NCBI GenBank assembly: GCA_002749535.1
Contig: MZZL01000049.1
Span: 113,647 to 177,646 of the forward strand
Direction: 5' to 3'
Origin: Apophysomyces variabilis
Lineage: Eukaryota > Mucoromycota > Mucoromycetes > Mucorales > Mucoraceae
Length of the DNA stretch: 64,000 bases
Shown: in pieces, positions 33,991 to 43,894 of the stretch
Position numbering within the stretch: the stretch's first letter is position 1
How the letters are laid out: each line of letters begins with the position of its first letter
Made by a program: the position numbers and the translations under genes
The notes under the pieces: model-generated
What the model saw: the letters and a program-made list of their open reading frames with translations, nothing else
Told to the model about the DNA's origin: nothing
Database searches by the model: none

Positions 33991-35515
33991 CACATACACC
34001 TGGTTATGCGTCAAGAACGTTTTTAAACAATTTTTTTAAAAGTGGCCGTTGTCGCCTTGCTGGGAGTTGACTTTTTGTCTTCCCACCTCTTAATTCATTG
34101 CTGCTCCCGAACTTGCCTCGTTCTCGGCTTCATTCAGGACCAATGAGGTCCCACTGATTATGATCATTGATCGATTACATTGATTGATGCAGAAAGTCGG
34201 CGTGTAGAGCTCTGACATATGTTTAACACTCCTGTTTGTTGCCACCATAACTGTCCTGTACTTACTGGCAGTTAGTACCACCAACCATGCGGTCTAGTGA
34301 CTGTTATGAATGAGTCTAAGTTGCGGAATTCTAGATATTAAAGGGCGGCCTGAAAAGGGCGCGTCAAAATGAACGGATCTTAACCCAGATGCGCAAGCAT
34401 GTGGTCTGCTTATCCTGTCATTGGGCCGGATTCTGTGCTATCTCAATAGGATTTCAAGTCTTATGATAAACTACGAAGGGGATACTTTATTAAGAACGAA
34501 AAGCGTAAAACCCTACGGCGATTTTGCAACAAATGTGGCCATCTTAGTTTGGAAAGTTGATCCCATTCAACATTTTCGCTCCGTTTTCAGATAAGACGTA
34601 ATTGATTAAGATAGACTTTTTTGCGCCTATCGACCCATCTGATGACAAAGTGAGTAGCATTCCGTCAATGCAGATTTCTGTGGATACAGTCGTAAAACGT
34701 GAAAGTGTCATGTACTGTACTAGTAGATGCAGTTATATCGATGTGTAAACTTTATTAATGTGATAGTGTTGTATTTGGTTTGTCTCGGCAACGTTGACAC
34801 TATCTAAACGTTGCTTCTCAGTATCACTGACCTTACTTTCTCTGTACATGTAATTGACTAGATCCAGACATCATTAAGCGACTAATGGTTTTAGTACCAT
34901 GCTTCCATATTCAATGAGCTACTTCTCTCTCAAACTTCAAACAGTTAGTCCAAGAAAAGGCAGCTTCCATTCCTTGGTTTAATTCCGTTCCGCGGTTTTC
35001 TTGTAGGACGGCATAACGCATGAGAATGGAAAGGCACACTAGAATGTACAAGTGCTAGGTTACAAAGGAATAGGTATTGTGCATAAAACAGAGGCCAACA
35101 CAAAACGAGGAGGGTGCATGGAAACATGCTGACGGCGTAAGTGGGTAAACGAAGGAAAGTCGTACAGAAGACGGAAAAGCTTATTAAAGTAAAAAGGTAC
35201 AGATGGTTTAAATGAAAAGGAGTACGGCAGTGGGAACAAGAAAAGAAATATAGGGACGTGCTACAAGCAGGGGTAGATATGTAATGAAAGAGATGTTAGC
35301 TCTGCATGAACAAAGAAAAGGACAGATACACGTGCAAAGATGTAGGTAATGGAAGAAAAGAAAACCATGTACAAGGCATAAACAAAGGAGCAAATCATAG
35401 AATGTACAAGGCATAGGAGATGCGGTCCATGTCAAGAAGGAAAAGGTCTAAATGCGGAAAAACGAGACTAGGTCTGTGTCACGTATATTTACGGAATCAC
35501 TGTTTCGGGCAGGTG
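33991..35515. other. no gene recognised
   Basis: Purine-rich on the plus strand at 35.0-35.45 kb, giving antisense hydrophobic frames that are not accepted as genes. Confidence 0.3.
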
Positions 35516-35523
35516 TTTCCACG

Positions 35524-35804
35524 CACTATGGGAAATGCTTCCTGATGTATTATTTCGAAAAAATAGTACATCAGGAACCAAAGTTTCCGAGTCCCCTGCA
35601 GAGTGTAACATTAATTCCCAATGGACTATGTCTTACTCAAGACAAAAATAATGCATCAGGAACTAAAGTTTCCTAGTCCGCTGCAGAGTGTAAGCCTAAT
35701 TCCCAATGGACTATGTTTTACTTAACAGAAACTAATGCATCAGAACGAGAAATAGCTCAACATGGACTGACAGAGACCAGAAGGAACCCACATTTCCCAT
35801 AGTG
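35524..35804. mobile_element. CACTA-like MITE with internal tandem repeat
   Basis: Perfect 14-bp terminal inverted repeats CACTATGGGAAATG / CATTTCCCATAGTG are flanked by a 3-bp direct repeat ACG (35521-35523 and 35805-35807). Inside are two and a partial third copy of an 85-bp unit beginning catcaggaac (35569, 35654, 35738), plus a 9-bp hairpin cctgatgta/tacatcagg at the left. A 3-bp duplication and CACTA ends fit the CACTA (EnSpm) superfamily. Confidence 0.65.
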
Positions 35805-35845
35805 ACGCATCCAAACCTTACTCCTTCTGATATCTCTCTTTACGT

Positions 35846-35860
35846 ATATATATATATATT
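35846..35860 (+). promoter_or_regulatory. TATA tract upstream of the 36.1 kb gene
   Basis: A TATATATATATATA tract about 125 nt before the inferred 5'-UTR intron of the secreted-protein gene. Confidence 0.3.
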
Positions 35861-35984
35861 AGTTGCGCATACCCAGCGTCCTTAACTGACACACACATCT
35901 TATTCTATATCAACAACCTCAATTCGCAAAAGCACTCCCAACATTTTTAACAACTACTTTAAGAATCGTCGTAAAGCCTCTAAC

Positions 35985-36081
35985 GTAAGGATAGTTCACT
36001 GGACGTTTATGATTGCAATTGAGTGTAGCAGTGTTTATTTGTAAACTAACCTGTTTTTTTTCATTCTTTGACACCCAATAG
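35985..36081 (+). other. 5'-UTR intron of the 36.1 kb gene
   Basis: Donor gtaagg, branch-like ctaac in aaactaacctg near 36043, a T-rich tract and acceptor caatag. It ends nine bases before the ATG. 97 nt. Confidence 0.5.
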
Positions 36082-36090
36082 CAAACAAAC

Positions 36091-36702
36091 ATGAGAAGTT
36101 TCGCTACCCTAGCTGCCTTGTCACTCCTTGCCCATTCCGCCCAGGCTTGGTGTATGAGCGGAAATGACAAAGATGCCATTGATTTCGCCAATCTCAAAGA
36201 TAAATGCGGCAACGCTGTCAAGTCGGGCGATGTGTTTGTCTTGTACGACGAAATCAAGAAAAACTATATCGGCATTGGTGAATCCAATTGGCTCACGCTG
36301 ACCACCACTGCTCCAGCAGGGTTTTTCTGGCAGACTGAGCCCCGCAACTCGGCCATCAAGTATTTAAAGGCCACGGTAGGCGACAATTGCTCCGTCCAAA
36401 ATAAAGCATGGTTTGGTCATGGCGGTCGGTATTTGGCCCCCACCGGCTGTAGGGGCGGCGGTTTCCTGGAATTCAGGGCATGGAATCAGGGTCAGTGCGC
36501 TTCGAAATGGTGTTATCAGATCGGTCTGCTGAGTGGTGACCAACCTGTTAACGGCGCCATTGCCAATCATGCTTCGAAGGGATACTTGGATCTTGTAGGC
36601 GCAAATTGTGTGGATAAGAAATACAAGTGGGTGCTTATAAAACCAAAGGATGGCGTAGGTTGGAAGGCAACATACAAGCTGAATGAGCTTCAGACCTGTT
36701 AA
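36091..36702 (+). CDS. secreted eight-cysteine protein (203 aa)
   Basis: Signal peptide MRSFATLAALSLLAHSAQA with A-Q-A cleavage. The mature ~184 residues have eight cysteines (WCMSG, DKCG, DNCSV, TGCRG, GQCASKWC, ANCVD, QTC), an even number fitting four disulphides. Short beta-strand-like segments (DVFVLYDEIKKNYIGIGE, NWLTLTT, KWVLIKP) alternate with Gly/Asn turns, which suggests an all-beta fold such as a beta-trefoil-like extracellular lectin; this is inference from texture only. The coding part is a single exon with a 5'-UTR intron upstream. Its codon use and length make it one of the most secure genes in the window. No catalytic motif seen. Confidence 0.75.
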   Translation: MRSFATLAALSLLAHSAQAWCMSGNDKDAIDFANLKDKCGNAVKSGDVFVLYDEIKKNYIGIGESNWLTLTTTAPAGFFWQTEPRNSAIKYLKATVGDNCSVQNKAWFGHGGRYLAPTGCRGGGFLEFRAWNQGQCASKWCYQIGLLSGDQPVNGAIANHASKGYLDLVGANCVDKKYKWVLIKPKDGVGWKATYKLNELQTC

Positions 36703-37520
36703 ATCAATATGTTCTATTATCAGTTTCCCTTTTTGCCTCTGTACCCTTTCTTTGTTCCACTTATCGACTCTTTCTCTTTCTTCTGTTTAGGTTCGTCAAT
36801 TGTTTATTTTCAAATTTTTTGTTCCTGACAGGTCAGGGTCTGGTATACGTCCAAATCTGCCCCTGCCTGCAACGTTGAAAAGAGAAATAAAAAGTGACTG
36901 TGTAAACTGATTCCCCGTTTGATATGACAAAACGTAATTTCTCCAGAAAGTGGTTGTCAGTGGACAACTGCTATCGAATACCCCTTAGCAGTGCCATGAC
37001 AAACAAGAGAGAAAAAGAGAAAGATGCTGTTCTTAACGAACAAGTGTTTGCAATAAAAGCTTGAATGTCATCGCCGTGTAACAAAATGACTGCGACAGAC
37101 GATAACAGTAGCTGGTTGCTTAAACGTCGTCTGTAATGTATTATTTATCTTTTAAGATATTTGAAATTGCCATGTTAAGGATTGCAGGCAGCACTTTCGC
37201 CACGCATGTGGTTTGGGACGTGTTCAGCTATATAGTTTGAGCATGGATACGGAAAAAAAAAGATCAGGCAACATTCCTATTGAGTGCTAAAAAACTGCAG
37301 AAGACAGACAATCAAGCAAAACAACACCATTCATATGCGTAGCTAGGCCAAAATTAGAGAGAAAAGCACACTGGTGCACATTCTGAATCTCATCGTGGTG
37401 TACGAACATAATGGCAGGATTACAGGCTTTAAATGGCTAAAGATATACCTGCAGTTCAATGTATCTGTCAAATAAACACTATTTTCTTTATGATCTCATG
37501 TTCTAGTTCATTTTAAACTT
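36703..37520. other. no gene recognised
   Basis: 3' flank of the secreted gene and AT-rich spacer up to the GC-rich MITE. Confidence 0.3.
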
Positions 37521-37528
37521 GGTCAAAG

Positions 37529-37721
37529 TAGGGCTTGAAATGGGCGGGCCTTAACCGGTCAGGTCATAACTGGGCCAGGTCAGGATATTGACCCATGGCC
37601 CGCTGGGCTGGGCCTATCGCACTAAGATGGGCCCATTGACCCGTGGGCCAAGTCGGGCGGGCCATATCGGGCGGGCAAATTTTATGGCCCAGAACCCGGG
37701 CCGGGTCAAATTCCGACCCTA
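37529..37721. mobile_element. GC-rich hAT-type MITE
   Basis: A 193-bp block of GGGCC/GGCCC words begins TAGGGCTTGAAATGGGC and ends ...TTCCGACCCTA, inverted ends of about 15 bp. Flanks ggtcaaag and gtcaaaag are near-identical 8-mers, as expected from an aged hAT target duplication. Homologous to 44634-44859, which has a perfect duplication. Confidence 0.65.
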
Positions 37722-37729
37722 GTCAAAAG

Positions 37730-38300
37730 TGTATAGAGTAAGAACACGTCATTCACAGCGGGGATAAGTGAGGAGAACGTGTCAAGATTGTTCTACTGTT
37801 GGGTGTCTGATGAATGATGAAGAACTATTTGGGTTTGTGTTCTTTGACGCTTGACAGTGCTGGTCTTCTTGATGTTGCCTTTGTCCCTTATGTCTGTGCA
37901 GAAAATTCCACGTAATGTGCACGATAAGGGGTTTCAGAAGCTGCTTCTGGCAGAGTACGACACCATTTCGATGCTTACATATGTTCCGAAAGGGGGAAAT
38001 ACTCCTGCAATCGCGATGGTAGTTCTTGATCTTTTGCAGGAGGTGGCATTGAAGGATTGTCAGAGTGGCCTTGATTTTTGGCGCCCATCTTTCACTCAGC
38101 CCTTCACCTTGGTTTCTTCTGCAGGTTTTCTGTTGGTGGCACGCCCATGCTTTGGTTATGTAGTGGTCGTTTCTTTACTTAGTGTGCCCTTGAGCTTTTT
38201 GTTGTTGTTGCTTAATAGTGTCTCATAGCGTTATAATTTTGATACGAATCTTAAAATTTGATCTGGTACCTTGGTCTTGTATCACCCAGAGTTTATTTTA
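37730..38300. other. no gene accepted
   Basis: A hydrophobic plus frame at 37851-38228 starts at a TTG and shows no domain. It overlaps the likely upstream region of the hydrophobin-like gene and is not accepted. Confidence 0.3.
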
Positions 38301-38436
38301 CAGTAACTGAACACAGTTTTGCTATATATCCTCTTCGCACTTTTTCTAATCGCTTCTCTTTCATTCCTTCTTACAACTACATTACTTCACTGTAACCTCT
38401 CTTCTGGCGCTTACAAATTTGACACTAATTTCGACA

Positions 38437-38792
38437 ATGAGAAATGCTTTCCAACTGTTCGTTCTGCTGGTGCTCGTTGCCACCGTAAATACTGTACCCA
38501 CTTCATCATGGTCAGAGGATTACAAGCAGACGGGACCGGCTATCGAATTAGGAAAATGCAGCAATGACGGTTCTAATGTTCCTGCTGTATGCCCACAGGG
38601 GTTTTTATACCGCATACCTATGTGCTGTGGCACTGTAGTACTTGGTACTGATGACTTGGTCTGCAAACCAGTGTCGGCACCGGTTACCAGCTATGGAGCT
38701 TATGCGACGTCCAGTGTAGAAAAGCACAATGCTGTTCAATCCCTATGGCGGATGTAGCACAAATGTGCCAGGATCCTGTTGGTAGAGAATGA
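38437..38792 (+). pseudogene. class II hydrophobin-like secreted protein, one frameshift
   Basis: ATG at 38437. Signal peptide MRNAFQLFVLLVLVATVNT, then a ~20-residue linker and AVCPQGF...MCCGTVVLGTDDLVCKP. The first four hydrophobin cysteines have class II spacing (C-x10-CC-x11-C). The first frame ends at 38757 without the second half. In the -1 frame from 38703, CDVQCRKAQCCSIPMADVAQ followed by MCQ supplies the other four with C-x8-CC-x10-C and a stop at 38790-38792. The gap between C4 and C5 is short by about 10 nt relative to x16, so a small deletion there would explain the frameshift. Hydrophobins are amphipathic cell-wall and aerial-surface proteins. A TATA-like tatatatcc lies near 38323. 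Either a fresh pseudogene or an assembly indel. Confidence 0.65.
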
Positions 38793-38794
38793 AA

Positions 38795-40205
38795 GTCAGA
38801 GTAATTGCGAATCAAGCATACATCATTTAATTGCAAAATCAAGAACAGCAATAAAAGACCCCAAGACAGCAGAAAATGGTAGCAAACACTGTAATTTTGC
38901 CAATAGTTGGAGTTACTTCTCTAAAAATAAGGTACAGGGGACAGCTTTTCTATAGTCTGGCTTTCCAGTCAACAGACATTCCATATTGATACCAGCAGCA
39001 ACATTCATCTAAACAGTACATTTTCGTTTTGTACTAGACCGTTCCAAAAAATGGGGAACACTCCAAACATAGATCTTCGTCCTACTGATTATTAACGATT
39101 AGATTCCCTGGTTATAATCAGGAATAACATTCATCAGTCCATGTAATCCCAAAATAAACGAGGACAAATCTTATTTTGTTCTGATATCTCAACATGAACG
39201 AGGATCTTAGAGGCGTTGACGCTTGTGCACCAAATTTATTGAGCTCTTTTTGACTCTCTCTCTCTTTCTCTCCTTCAGTCCGCTTTCTGTGATGGTCTCC
39301 GAGAACCTGCAATTTGTATGAATTGATTTTGCTCACTTTCCATGGGCTTGAACCAGGCGAAACTCCTTGTGTTACTTTCTGTATATGAGTTCCTCGTTCG
39401 GCAACAAACAGGTGTGTAACAGAGAGCGCTGATGTTAGCATGTCATTGTCAACTATATCCTTCGACGCCTTCAGACAAGGTACTTGTGGAAGTCTATCGT
39501 CATAATGGACTATGTACGTATTCACATGTGCAAAGAGGTTGAGGACGCTATCTCAGTCCCGAGAAACTATTCTCATTGTTCTCTAGAAATCAACGCCAAC
39601 GAGCTAGCATTCAACGGCTCTGGAAACCAACGGTATGTGCGGAAAAAGTTCAAAAATGTAATAACAGCAGGAGGAGAGGGTAAGCAAGCCAACCGCCCTG
39701 TTACGCATTCCTTCTTTAGGTCTTTTCACAAAGGGGAGACGGACGCATATCCATGTGGCCCCGCAAGTTTCTCTCTCCTCTCTGCATTGTCTACTTTCCT
39801 GTGGCTCATGCATCGTTGATTCAAGCGCGTACGAGAGGTTTGTGTCTAATGTTTAAAAATACCGCAAGAGCAAAAGAAAAAAAGGATTTTACTGCCCTAT
39901 ATCTAACCAGGTTAGTCGCACGGTGACAATAGCCTGAGCAAAACCAGCCATTTATTTTAATTTTCCTTCTTTCTTCGTTTCGCCTTCTCAGACTACTTGA
40001 ACATTGATGAGTTACCTCTTCCTTGTTTCTCCATGGATTTATCCTGCTTTAATTTTAATACATTCCTGGTGTTGTCCCTCACTTTAAGGCTATCCTCCGT
40101 CCTTCTACGTACATGCTTATTTTCAGTGTATCCGTTGTTATACTTTCTTTACGACCCTCTACACTGAATAAAAGAAGGTACAAACAAACGTAGGTCCAAT
40201 CCTGA
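38795..40205. other. no gene recognised
   Basis: Contains short frames on both strands (39118-39525 minus, 39484-39819 plus) without start context or domains. Confidence 0.3.
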
Positions 40206-40207
40206 TT

Positions 40208-40435
40208 TCAGATTAAACGCTTGCAACAAACACTCCCAACACTTACTGGACACACTGAGAGGCCATCGTGAGCATAAGTACTATGACATGGATGATCTCG
40301 CTTGCTGACCCCTCTCAAGAAAGCCTCGTACATAATCTTATATTCTTGCCCAGGCAAGCAAAGCTGTGTTATATGTAGATAGAAAAGGGACGGATAGAAT
40401 CTTTTGAGACTGTTGGATATCTTTATTTCATTCAA
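40208..40435 (-). CDS. possible cysteine-rich exon (partial)
   Basis: On the minus strand a good acceptor (tatctacatataacacag, about 40364) precedes a frame LCLPGQEYKIMYEAFLRGVS...DHPCHSTYAHDGLSVCPVSV, with a terminal VCCKRLI and stop at 40208. Five cysteines in ~50 residues look like the secreted peptides elsewhere in the window. No signal-peptide exon was found, a TATA-like tataaata sits close upstream near 40452, and a gtaagt inside the frame could be a donor. Low confidence; may be a truncated remnant. Confidence 0.25.
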   Translation of the reverse strand: MNEIKISNSLKRFYPSLFYLHITQLCLPGQEYKIMYEAFLRGVSKRDHPCHSTYAHDGLSVCPVSVGSVCCKRLI

Positions 40436-40439
40436 CTTG

Positions 40440-40795
40440 TCTGCCTATTTATAATTATTTGCTCTTATGCGGGATTTGTAATTAGTGAACGTTCTTCTCG
40501 ACGATAGGTGTATGATTTAGCTAAGTGTAATAACTGCGGTAGAGCAGTGTCACCTTGTCTTCATCCTCGGTGATATATCCCTGATTTAGAGAAGAGGTGC
40601 AGTCGGTGTTCCAAACTAGAGAAGTTTACTGTAAATGGAAACACGTTAATCCGATCATCCTGTTCATGGAACATAAGTACTAGGAAGTCACACTACGACA
40701 GCGAGGTATACCACAAAAGCTATAGAGTCTGTCGTAGGTTTCTTATACAACCCACACAAGAAGTATCATTTTGAGGTAAGTTATGCATTAGGCGG
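40440..40795. other. no gene recognised
   Basis: AT-rich spacer; nothing assignable. Confidence 0.3.
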
Positions 40796-40799
40796 TCGT

Positions 40800-41125
40800 C
40801 GTCAGAGCTTTCCTAGCAAGTGACAAGGCGAGGAATTGCAAAATTCAATGCATTCCAATCGGTTTGACATTGATCTCTACCATTGAACTTTCTATGCCCA
40901 ACCGTTAAACTTTTTGAGGATGTAGGAAAAAGAAGGAAGCTCAAACCTACTTTGACAACTTTTGATTTCGCCAAGCTTGGTTCCAGTGGTGTGCTCTGTG
41001 CTTCAAACTCGCGTGGTTCTCCACATTCGGATGGTTTCCCTATAGGAGTGTTTCTGATTGCATGGCGCACAGACCACCTGTCAACATTTAGTTCTCCGCT
41101 TCGTGACACACACTAACCGTTCCGG
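40800..41125 (-). pseudogene. DDE transposase C-terminal fragment (second copy)
   Basis: Shares nucleotide blocks with the C-terminal end of the 31 kb transposase: cttcaaactcgcgtggttct against cttcaaactccctccttttc, gcatggcgcacagac against gcatgcgcacagac, and tctccgcttc. The catalytic core is missing because similarity stops near 41115. Non-functional. Confidence 0.45.
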
Positions 41126-41129
41126 CCCC

Positions 41130-41925
41130 CTTTTTTCATTTCTACTCCACTTGCATATTCAGTACTTTTTATCTTCTATATGGTAAATACAGAGCAGATA
41201 AAAGTACAAATATATAACATACTAAATATTAAAGATAAAAACTAGTGCAGCTATCTGTATAGATTACTTACCTATGCCAATTTAGTTTCTCTTGTCCTTT
41301 ATTTTATGATGACCATGCATGGTCTACTGATATGTCGTTCAAGACTCAATTGGTAAAGTGTACATAAAATAACAGTCATTTATCTTCTGGACGTCAACAA
41401 CTCATACTTAACTTGCAAGCAAACTTCAACTCCAGGACTGCTTTGTGATATTATTCAAATTTAGGTTATCGAAGTCAGTCCATATTCTAGCTAATTTTGC
41501 ATGGTAGCAAATATTCATTTGTCAGAGAAGAAGAAACAAATGTTGCTGGTATATGTTCTTCAAGAAACCAAAGTAATATATAGAGTATCGCCTATTACTG
41601 ACGTCTCCTCTCGATTTTAGCAGGTATTTACGGGCTGAAATGGCACAGCAGCAATGTAAAATAATTTACAGTCCGCCTAGAAAGCGATATAAGCAATTCT
41701 TCCGGTCAAGTCCCGTTCAAGGCATCGAAAGGCCCATTGCGCCTTTCAGCGTTTTCCTCGATGATCGTCATCCAAGGCAACAAGTATGCTCAGTTTAACC
41801 TTGGATTAATTACGAACTCAGCCTTGAAGTTGACCTAGGGGACGAGGAGGTGCTTGATCTGATCCTTAAGGCAGACTGAAAACGGAAAACTGAATGCACA
41901 CTTTCACTTTCATTGGCTGATTAGC
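41130..41925. other. no gene recognised
   Basis: AT-rich spacer preceding the duplicated block. Confidence 0.3.
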
Positions 41926-42243
41926 CTCAAAAACGTTGGCAGACGCACGATTTTCAGTAAGCACACTTCAGATATTATCTCATCGTGCTGTCAAAAAGCC
42001 TAAAAAGGGGTGTGCAGCAGCTCAGCACAAACCTCGCACGAATATACTGTACGAGGAAAAAGACGTATATTACCACAATGAAATGGATAATTTCTTTTTA
42101 TTTTTAATTAGACAGGAAGGGCGTTTGGATGCGACAGATACGATCGTTGTACTGGAACAAGTACATTGATGCGAAAAATAGCGGGAGTCATACCAAAGAA
42201 GTGAACTAGTTGCAAGCTGATTTCATTTAAGGAGATCCATTGC

Positions 42244-42516
42244 TTAGCTGGGCACGCAAGATGTATAAGGAAATCCCATGCGGTTAATCTCATCGTGCCA
42301 CTTTCTGTCTTGATTCGCAGCCGTTATCGTGCAAGTGTGGATGAACGTTTGTAAGCCCGCAGAAGTTCAAGCTGCTCTGGTGCATTGGTCATGACGTCCT
42401 TCATTGCAAGGGTAAGGACCGCCGATGGAGGTACAATAGAGATGTTTCAAGAGAGCTGAAGCAACCGAAGCCATGCTAAGCATGACAGCAAGCAAGATGA
42501 CTGGGAAATGTCTCAT
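42244..42516 (-). pseudogene. broken paralogue of the 16.3 kb secreted protein
   Basis: ATG at 42516. The signal peptide (MRHFPVILLAVMLSMASVASA) is almost identical to the intact copy. The mature part aligns along its length with YC, YPC, QC and TSC retained. The codon for the fourth cysteine is TGA (42369-42367), a nonsense change, and the acidic C-terminal tail is lost to a TAA at 42246-42244. The reading frame is otherwise open, so the inactivation looks recent. Confidence 0.65.
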
Positions 42517-42964
42517 TCGTGAACGCTCTTGATATTAAACATGGTTTTTGTTGCGGCGGTGCCTATAACGCCGTTTATGATACTTCTTGTAGCAGTTGTT
42601 GTTGGAATGATGCAAGTGCTGCTGGGAGTCAAAAGTCCTCAGGTAAGGTAATTGTCTACTGGTGAGCAACGCTGGGTAGGATGGGAGCCCTTTATATCTG
42701 TAAAGAGGGTTGTTGCAAAATAAACGAAATAGGCGATTCTATTTGGTCAAAGATAGCGAAAAGGTAAGGGCACACGGAGAAAATTAGGCAATGTCAAACA
42801 AAAAGGATGCGGAACACGTCAATGACATGCCGAGAAAAGGGGAGGGGGAACAGATGAGGGGTGCCCAAGCGGTGTCCTCCTTTATGCTTCTCTCTCCTGC
42901 ATTTTCCGCATGTATGTCCCAATGAAAAAGACAGAACCCCCTGGTTCATTTCTCTTATGCTTAA

Positions 42965-43145
42965 AGCCACCAATTCGAATTGTTTCATTACCGCCTTTTC
43001 CGATACTTAGTTGCGCAAGAATAGACATCCCATCCTTAACCATGCAAATCAGGGTCGTATGGGTGCCAGGAAGCCCACCTGCGTCCATGTCCATGACCGT
43101 CCTAAGTATGGGAAAGGATAGATGCATTACAGATGGCTTCAACTG
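42965..43145 (+). pseudogene. 28S rRNA 3'-region fragment (decayed)
   Basis: Contains cattaccgccttttccgata, gcgcaagaatagacatcc, gggaaaggatagatgcatta and cagatggcttcaactg, collinear with the 28S copy at 16.8 kb and with the 51-52 kb copy. Ends near 43145, just before the chitin-binding gene. Confidence 0.55.
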
Positions 43146-43336
43146 ATTGGTGTCTTGGAAGGGGGAGAGTAACCTTGCACTTACGAGGCGATGAGACTCA
43201 GGGAGTCCATCTATAAGTTTGTTCCTAAAGAGCATCATCTCTTTCTGCTTAACCACTTCAGTCGTGCACAGTGTAGACACAAGTCCCACATTTTAAATCT
43301 TTTACGTCCCATAGTTAATTCATATAATCCCCGCGA

Positions 43337-43888
43337 ATGACGCCATATTTTATTCTTTTCTACGTATTGTCGGTGCTGCTACTCCCAACCCAAGCGCAGG
43401 AAAGCTTTACGTGTCCAGTTGAAGACATCGCGAACACCGGGTGTCAAGGTCCAAGGGATTGCTTATATCCCCATCCAACAAGATGTGACCAGTTCATTTT
43501 GTGCAAAGTGAACCCAGATGGTAGGACTGGACGACCTTTGGTCAAGGATTGCCCCGTTGGATTGGAATGGAATGATTTGGAAAATGCGACTGGCCAAAAT
43601 CCTCTTCCTGCCAGCGCGAGTCTTTTGTCAAGGTGGCAGCCTCTCTTAACTCTGGTGTCGATATTTCCACCTAACCGATCAGTAACCCACGCTTCGTCAA
43701 GTATCGTTATCCCTGGCTTTTATCCTGGAATTGACGTTCTCAGTGTATATGATTTTGTGTATACAATGTGCAATAATCCCTTCAATGAAAATAAACAAAG
43801 GGTTACCCCGTCAAAAGAACTTTTTTTGCACACACATGCTCCTTCAGCTTTCTTATTCCCAGTCTACCTGGAGATGGAATTGCTTTGA
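43337..43888 (+). CDS. secreted CBM14-like (peritrophin-A) chitin-binding protein
   Basis: ATG at 43337. Signal peptide MTPYFILFYVLSVLLLPTQA, then a cysteine-rich domain (~residues 25-80). It shows CLYPHPTRCDQFILCKV...KDCPVGLEWND, the order G/C-x-YPHP-x2-C-x2-F-x2-C...C-P-x-G-L-x-(F/W)-N typical of CBM14 domains, which bind chitin; fungal Avr4-type effectors use this fold to shield hyphal walls. The last CBM14 cysteine is absent in this frame. A Cys codon lies in the +1 frame at 43626-43628, so the C-terminal ~85 residues of the annotated frame may be out of frame or come after an unrecognised intron. It sits between two 28S fragments. Confidence 0.6.
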   Translation: MTPYFILFYVLSVLLLPTQAQESFTCPVEDIANTGCQGPRDCLYPHPTRCDQFILCKVNPDGRTGRPLVKDCPVGLEWNDLENATGQNPLPASASLLSRWQPLLTLVSIFPPNRSVTHASSSIVIPGFYPGIDVLSVYDFVYTMCNNPFNENKQRVTPSKELFLHTHAPSAFLFPVYLEMELL

Positions 43889-43894
43889 CGTTTT

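Larger units (their letters stand above)
41930..43145. repeat. segmental duplication, copy B
   Basis: Collinear with 15748-17080: same 3' flank words (cagctcagcacaaacctcgc, gatacgatcgttgtactgg), same gene in the same orientation, same promoter region and the same start of a 28S fragment. Divergence is moderate, with many substitutions and small indels. Confidence 0.75.

Noticed and set aside
34945..35435. Minus-strand hydrophobic frames resembling membrane proteins
   Set aside because: They arise from purine-rich plus-strand DNA; residues are mostly Leu/Phe/Cys without helix boundaries or a continuous gene.
37851..38228. 125-codon hydrophobic frame upstream of the hydrophobin-like gene
   Set aside because: Starts with TTG, has no recognisable domain and overlaps the likely promoter region.
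38671..38690. A 20-nt GT...AG segment whose removal would also join the two hydrophobin frames
   Set aside because: 20 nt is far too short for a fungal intron, and removal would leave only six residues between C4 and C5, unlike class II proteins; a deletion or frameshift is simpler.
39118..39819. Overlapping plus and minus frames of 111-135 codons
   Set aside because: Neither has a good start, a domain or consistent coding texture.
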